A stretch of 37,099 nt of DNA from an uncultured Bacteroidaceae bacterium. GTDB lineage: Bacteria > Bacteroidota > Bacteroidia > Bacteroidales > Bacteroidaceae. The stretch lies in the NCBI GenBank assembly GCA_905233765.1, contig CAJOCU010000028.1, positions 1 to 37,099 of the forward strand, in the 5' to 3' direction. Below the pieces are notes generated by a model that was not told where the DNA came from, did not search any database, and saw only the letters and a list, made by a program, of their open reading frames with translations. Below, piece after piece: positions 34,031 through 37,099 of the stretch. Made by a program: the position numbers and the translations under genes. Every line of letters begins with the position of its first letter. The first letter of the stretch is position 1.

Positions 34031-34183
34031 ACCCACCCCCAACCCCTCCCGTCAGGGAGGGGAGTGGCTAGCGCTTGGAGGTCTATAGGGTCATTCTTTA
34101 ATTGTTATTGATGATTTCATTATCAGTTTCTCACATTCATTCCGCAGGGCTCCCCTCCTTGACGGGAGGGGGCGGGGGTGGGG
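34031..34183. repeat. G/C-rich palindromic element, copy E (recA/SDH spacer)
   Basis: The 153-bp element has 34-bp terminal inverted repeats at 34031-34064 and 34150-34183 (30 of 34 positions match). Each arm contains a nested CCCCTCCC/GGGAGGGG-type palindrome, with GTCA or TTGAC at its centre. The 85-bp interior is AT-rich and differs from copies A and B. The right end lies two bases from the dehydrogenase stop codon and the left end eight bases from the recA ATG. Confidence 0.9.
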
Positions 34184-34185
34184 CT

Positions 34186-35424
34186 TTACAGCTCCAAATC
34201 CCCGTCGTGGATCTCATGCCAGGGGAGACCCTGCTTGTTGAGTTGCTCCATGAAGGGGTCGGGGTCGAACTCCTCGACATTGTGTACGCCGGGCTTCACC
34301 CATTGGCCGGTGAGGAACATCATCGCGCCAATCATGGCGGGCACACCGGTGGTGTACGAAACACCCTGCATCCCCGTCTCCTCGTAGGCGGCGCGGTGCG
34401 AGCAGTTGTTATATACATAATAGGTGTGCTCCTTGCCGTCGTTGCCGATACCTCGGATGCGGCAGCCGATAGAGGTCTGGCCCTCGTAGTTCTCGCCCAG
34501 ATCCTGTGGGTTGGGCAGCACGGCCTTCAGGAACTGCAGCGGCACGATTTTCACCTTCGCGGTGCCCGTGCCATCGGCCAACGGAGCTTCGTACTCGATT
34601 TCATCGATGCGGCTCATGCCAATGTTCTGAATCACCTCCAGGTGCTTCAGGTACTGCTGTCCGAAGGTCATCCAGAAGCGGGCACGCTTGATGGTCGGGT
34701 AGTTGATGACCAACGACTCAATCTCCTCGTGGTGCAGCAGGTAGCTGTCGCGCGGACCTATCTCGGGATAGGTCAGATCCTTGTGAATCTCCAGCGGCTC
34801 TGTCTCCACCCATTTGCCATCTTCCCAGTAGAGTCCCTTTTGCGTAATCTCGCGGATGTTGATCTCAGGGTTGAAATTAGTGGCGAAGGCCTTGTGGTGG
34901 TCGCCGGCGTTGCAGTCCACGATGTCGAGATACTGAATCTCCTTGAAGTGATGCTTGGCGGCATAGGCGGTGTAGATGCTGGTCACACCCGGGTCGAAGC
35001 CACAACCCAGGATGGCCGTGAGGCCCGCTTTCTCAAAGCGGTCGCGGTAGGCCCACTGCCAGCTGTATTCGAAGTGGGCCTCGTCCTTCGGCTCATAGTT
35101 GGCCGTGTCGAGGTAGTTGCACCCCGTCTGCAGGCAGGCCTCCATGATGGTCAGGTCCTGATAGGGTAGGGCCAGGTTCAGCACGATGTCTGGCTTATAG
35201 CTGTTCAGCAGCACGACCAGTTCCTCCACGTTATCGGCATCGACCTGTGCGGTCTGGATGCCCTTATAGCCTGTCGCCTTCTCCACGGCAGCGGCCAGAC
35301 GGTCGCATTTCGCCTTGGTGCGCGATGCAATCATGATCTCAGTGAACACTGCGGGGTTCTGTGCAATCTTGTGGGCAGCAACGGTGGCCACGCCTCCGGC
35401 GCCGATAATCAATACTTTTCCCAT
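34186..35424 (-). CDS. Saccharopine dehydrogenase family protein, probable carboxynorspermidine dehydrogenase
   Basis: The 412-residue protein begins with a Rossmann motif, MGKVLIIGAGGVATVAAHKI (GAGGVA at 8-13). Conserved blocks CNYLDTANYEP, ILGCGFDPGVTSIY and VSYTTGVPAMIGAMM follow, and the C-terminus contains KPGVHNVEEFDPDPFM. These match the LYS9-like branch annotated as carboxynorspermidine synthase/dehydrogenase, which reductively condenses aspartate semialdehyde with a diamine in polyamine synthesis. Saccharopine dehydrogenase activity cannot be excluded from sequence. It is upstream of and co-directional with recA, and divergent from the CyuA-like gene. Confidence 0.85.
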   Translation of the reverse strand: MGKVLIIGAGGVATVAAHKIAQNPAVFTEIMIASRTKAKCDRLAAAVEKATGYKGIQTAQVDADNVEELVVLLNSYKPDIVLNLALPYQDLTIMEACLQTGCNYLDTANYEPKDEAHFEYSWQWAYRDRFEKAGLTAILGCGFDPGVTSIYTAYAAKHHFKEIQYLDIVDCNAGDHHKAFATNFNPEINIREITQKGLYWEDGKWVETEPLEIHKDLTYPEIGPRDSYLLHHEEIESLVINYPTIKRARFWMTFGQQYLKHLEVIQNIGMSRIDEIEYEAPLADGTGTAKVKIVPLQFLKAVLPNPQDLGENYEGQTSIGCRIRGIGNDGKEHTYYVYNNCSHRAAYEETGMQGVSYTTGVPAMIGAMMFLTGQWVKPGVHNVEEFDPDPFMEQLNKQGLPWHEIHDGDLEL

Positions 35425-35478
35425 CGTATGTTATAGTTTATAACGTTTCTTTTTGGTGCTTGCACTCATTATGCGCTG

Positions 35479-35486
35479 CAAAGATA
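35479..35486 (-). promoter_or_regulatory. -7 box of the SDH-like gene
   Basis: TATCTTTG on the minus strand lies 54 bases before the ATG at 35424. The upstream sequence contains an AAAGTTTTTCAAACTTTT-like imperfect palindrome but no exact -33 TTTG. Confidence 0.5.
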
Positions 35487-35540
35487 AATGAAAAGTTTGA
35501 AAAACTTTCATGTTCCGAGACCAAAGTTGAAACTTTTTAC

Positions 35541-35548
35541 TACCTTTG
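35541..35548 (+). promoter_or_regulatory. -7 box of the CyuA-like gene
   Basis: TACCTTTG matches TAnnTTTG, 23 bases before the ATG at 35572, in the divergent spacer shared with the SDH-like gene. Confidence 0.55.
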
Positions 35549-35571
35549 CACAAACTTAACATAAAATAGGG

Positions 35572-36834
35572 ATGTTTACGAACGAAGAAAGAGAACAGAT
35601 GCTGGCGCTTTTGCACCGAGAGGTGGTGCCGGCTATCGGCTGTACGGAACCGATGTCCGTGGCCTTGTGTGTGGCGCGGGCTACAGAGCAGCTGGGATGC
35701 CTGCCCGAGCAGATCCACCTGCGGCTGAGTGCGAACATCCTCAAGAATGCCATGGGCGTGGGCATCCCTGGCACAGGCGGAATGGTGGGATTGCCTATCG
35801 CCATCGCCCTGGGCGCCATCGGCGGCAAGTCGTGTCTCGGTCTGGAGGTGCTGCGCGACTGCAGCGAAGCAGATCTCGCAGCCGCCAAACGCTACATCGC
35901 CGAAGACCACATCGACATCAAGTTGGAGGAGAACGACCCCGACAAACTCTTCATCCATGTCCTGGTCAAGGCTGCTGGCAAGGAGGCTGAAGCCACCATC
36001 AAAGGCAGCCACACGAACTTCGTTAGCGAAGGCGCTGTTTCGACCACCGAAGAGGTGCCCGAAACGGACGTCTCGTTGACCCTCAAACAAGTCTATGACT
36101 TCGCCACCACACAGCCACTCGCGGACCTTCGTTTCATCCTCGAAGCCCGCGACCTGAACCAGGCGGCCGCCGAGGAGGGTCTGCGCGAGAACTACGGCCA
36201 TCAGCTTGGCAAGACCATGTGCTCGCCGCTCGGTCGTGGCATTATGGGCGACAGCATCTTCTCCAAAATCCTCTCCGTGACCTCCTGCGCTTGCGATGCT
36301 CGCATGGCAGGTGCCATGATCCCCGTCATGAGCAACAGCGGCAGCGGCAACCAAGGCATCTGCGCCACGATGCCCGTAGTGGCCTTCGCGCACGAGAACC
36401 ATAATACCGAAGAAGAGCTCATCCGCGCCCTGACCCTCTCCCACCTCACCGCCATTTATATCAAGCAATCGCTGGGCTGTCTGTCAGCGCTCTGTGGCTG
36501 TGTCGTGGCTTCGACGGGCAGCAGCACGGGTATCACCTACCTCATGGGTGGCACCTACGAGCAGATTGCCCACTCCGTGAAAAACATGATTGCCAACCTC
36601 ACTGGCATGATCTGCGACGGCGCCAAGCCCTCCTGTGCGCTGAAGCTGACGACTGGCGTCAGCACCGCCGTTATGAGTGCCATGCTGGCCATTCAGAACA
36701 AATATGTCACCAGCGCCGAAGGCATCATCGAAGAAGATGTCGATCGCAGCATCCACAACCTCACCAGCATCGGCTCACGCGGTATGGACGTGACCGACCG
36801 TTTCGTGCTCGACATCATGACCCACAAGCAATAG
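35572..36834 (+). CDS. UPF0597 / CyuA family: L-cysteine desulfidase or serine dehydratase-like protein
   Basis: The 420-residue protein matches the UPF0597/YhaM (CyuA) family. PAIGCTEP (C24) lies near the N-terminus, GVGIPGTGG at 62-70 and SNSGSGNQG at 254-262. The cysteine-rich segments LSALCGC (C308, C310) and MICDGAKPSC (C348, C355) could ligate an Fe-S cluster. Characterised relatives degrade L-cysteine to pyruvate, ammonia and sulfide, and some members are annotated as L-serine ammonia-lyase. It appears to be a single-gene unit with its own promoter box and two downstream hairpins. Confidence 0.87.
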   Translation: MFTNEEREQMLALLHREVVPAIGCTEPMSVALCVARATEQLGCLPEQIHLRLSANILKNAMGVGIPGTGGMVGLPIAIALGAIGGKSCLGLEVLRDCSEADLAAAKRYIAEDHIDIKLEENDPDKLFIHVLVKAAGKEAEATIKGSHTNFVSEGAVSTTEEVPETDVSLTLKQVYDFATTQPLADLRFILEARDLNQAAAEEGLRENYGHQLGKTMCSPLGRGIMGDSIFSKILSVTSCACDARMAGAMIPVMSNSGSGNQGICATMPVVAFAHENHNTEEELIRALTLSHLTAIYIKQSLGCLSALCGCVVASTGSSTGITYLMGGTYEQIAHSVKNMIANLTGMICDGAKPSCALKLTTGVSTAVMSAMLAIQNKYVTSAEGIIEEDVDRSIHNLTSIGSRGMDVTDRFVLDIMTHKQ

Positions 36835-36856
36835 GCTCTTATCTTCCCTCCATGTG

Positions 36857-36877
36857 TGCTGCGTTTTTGTCGCAGCA
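36857..36877 (+). terminator. Short hairpin after the CyuA-like gene
   Basis: The stem TGCTGCG (36857-36863) and CGCAGCA (36871-36877) has the loop TTTTTGT. Without a T-run after it, its role as a terminator is uncertain. Confidence 0.4.
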
Positions 36878-36891
36878 TCTCATCCTCCTAA

Positions 36892-36926
36892 CGGCCAAAA
36901 AGTCTGATTCACTGACTTTTTGGCCG
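36892..36926 (+). terminator. Intrinsic terminator between the CyuA-like gene and clpB
   Basis: The perfect 13-bp stem CGGCCAAAAAGTC (36892-36904) and GACTTTTTGGCCG (36914-36926) has a 9-base loop and is followed by CTTCTCTTTCCTTTG. It ends in the same CCGCTTCTCTTT tail as the terminator at 23973. Confidence 0.85.
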
Positions 36927-36964
36927 CTTCTCTTTCCTTTGCACACCTTTTGCCGCCCCAATGG

Positions 36965-36972
36965 TATAATTG
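36965..36972 (+). promoter_or_regulatory. Candidate -7 box of clpB
   Basis: TATAATTG differs from TAnnTTTG at one base; a TTTTG ends 12 bases upstream. It lies 28 bases before the ATG. No CIRCE or other heat-shock operator was recognised. Confidence 0.4.
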
Positions 36973-37000
36973 TAAAATCTTTAAATCATAAAATTAAATC

Positions 37001-37099
37001 ATGAATTTCGACAAGTTTACCATCAAAGCGCAGGAGGCCATACAGGAGGCCGTGCGCACGGCTGAGGCCCGCAGGCAGCAGGCCATCGAGCCGGAGCAT
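37001..37099 (+). CDS. clpB: ATP-dependent chaperone ClpB, N-terminal start only
   Basis: The 33 codons from the ATG at 37001 to the window edge encode MNFDKFTIKAQEAIQEAVRT and onward. This is the start of the Clp N-terminal domain of ClpB in Bacteroidetes, which disaggregates proteins with DnaK. The gene is cut by the window end, so only the N-terminus supports the call. Confidence 0.8.
   Translation, partial: MNFDKFTIKAQEAIQEAVRTAEARRQQAIEPEH

Noticed and set aside
34065..34149. Gene or promoter inside the interior of element copy E
   Set aside because: No ORF of useful length and no TAnnTTTG box on the recA strand were found.

Overview
The window looks like the chromosome of a Bacteroidales bacterium, most likely Prevotellaceae-like. 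The evidence is the Bacteroidetes-type -7 promoter box TAnnTTTG at many gene starts, the yceD-rpmF-fabH-era-der and surE-lpxB gene orders, large secreted alpha-2-macroglobulin and CHB_HEX_C-type surface proteins, and an ApgM-type protein between thrA and thrC. It is mostly core genome, densely packed, with no gene-free stretch longer than about 170 bases. No rRNA, tRNA, CRISPR array, phage or transposase gene was seen.

Layout. 1-510 (-): 5' part of rsmA. 580-13414 (+): a flippase-like membrane protein, dipeptidase PepD, a giant alpha-2-macroglobulin-like protein, a secreted multidomain protein, surE (frame broken near 11478) and lpxB. 13422-19673 (-): SIMPL protein, der, era, fabH, rpmF and yceD as one operon, with an orphan sensor histidine kinase upstream. 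19767-27688 (+): clostripain-family lipoprotein, a small ORF, an M24 aminopeptidase, a secreted bleomycin-hydrolase-like C1 peptidase, then recJ-recQ. 27783-32917 (+): threonine operon thrA - apgM-like - thrC. 32994-35424 (-): recA behind a saccharopine/carboxynorspermidine dehydrogenase-like gene. 35572-36834 (+): CyuA/UPF0597 family. 37001-end (+): start of clpB.

The most unusual content is a layer of small repeats laid over these housekeeping genes. (1) A G/C-rich palindromic element of about 130-155 bp with roughly 35-bp terminal inverted repeats fills the der/era and recA/SDH spacers. One copy lies in frame inside the essential GTPase gene era, and single arms lie in frame inside thrC and the apgM-like gene. 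Era and ThrC carry nearly the same foreign peptide (NRGG-GG type). This resembles Rickettsia palindromic elements in behaviour and MITE/REP elements in structure; I do not recognise it as a named family. (2) Unrelated near-perfect 14-16 bp hairpins with tiny loops sit inside coding sequence (two in thrC, one in the apgM-like gene, one at the end of the flippase gene). (3) Tandem 7- or 8-mers (TTAAACN, TTTCAATT, ATTAACNN) sit directly before the start codons of at least six genes. (4) Several promoters place the -7 box only 6-8 bases before the start codon, which suggests leaderless or almost leaderless mRNAs.
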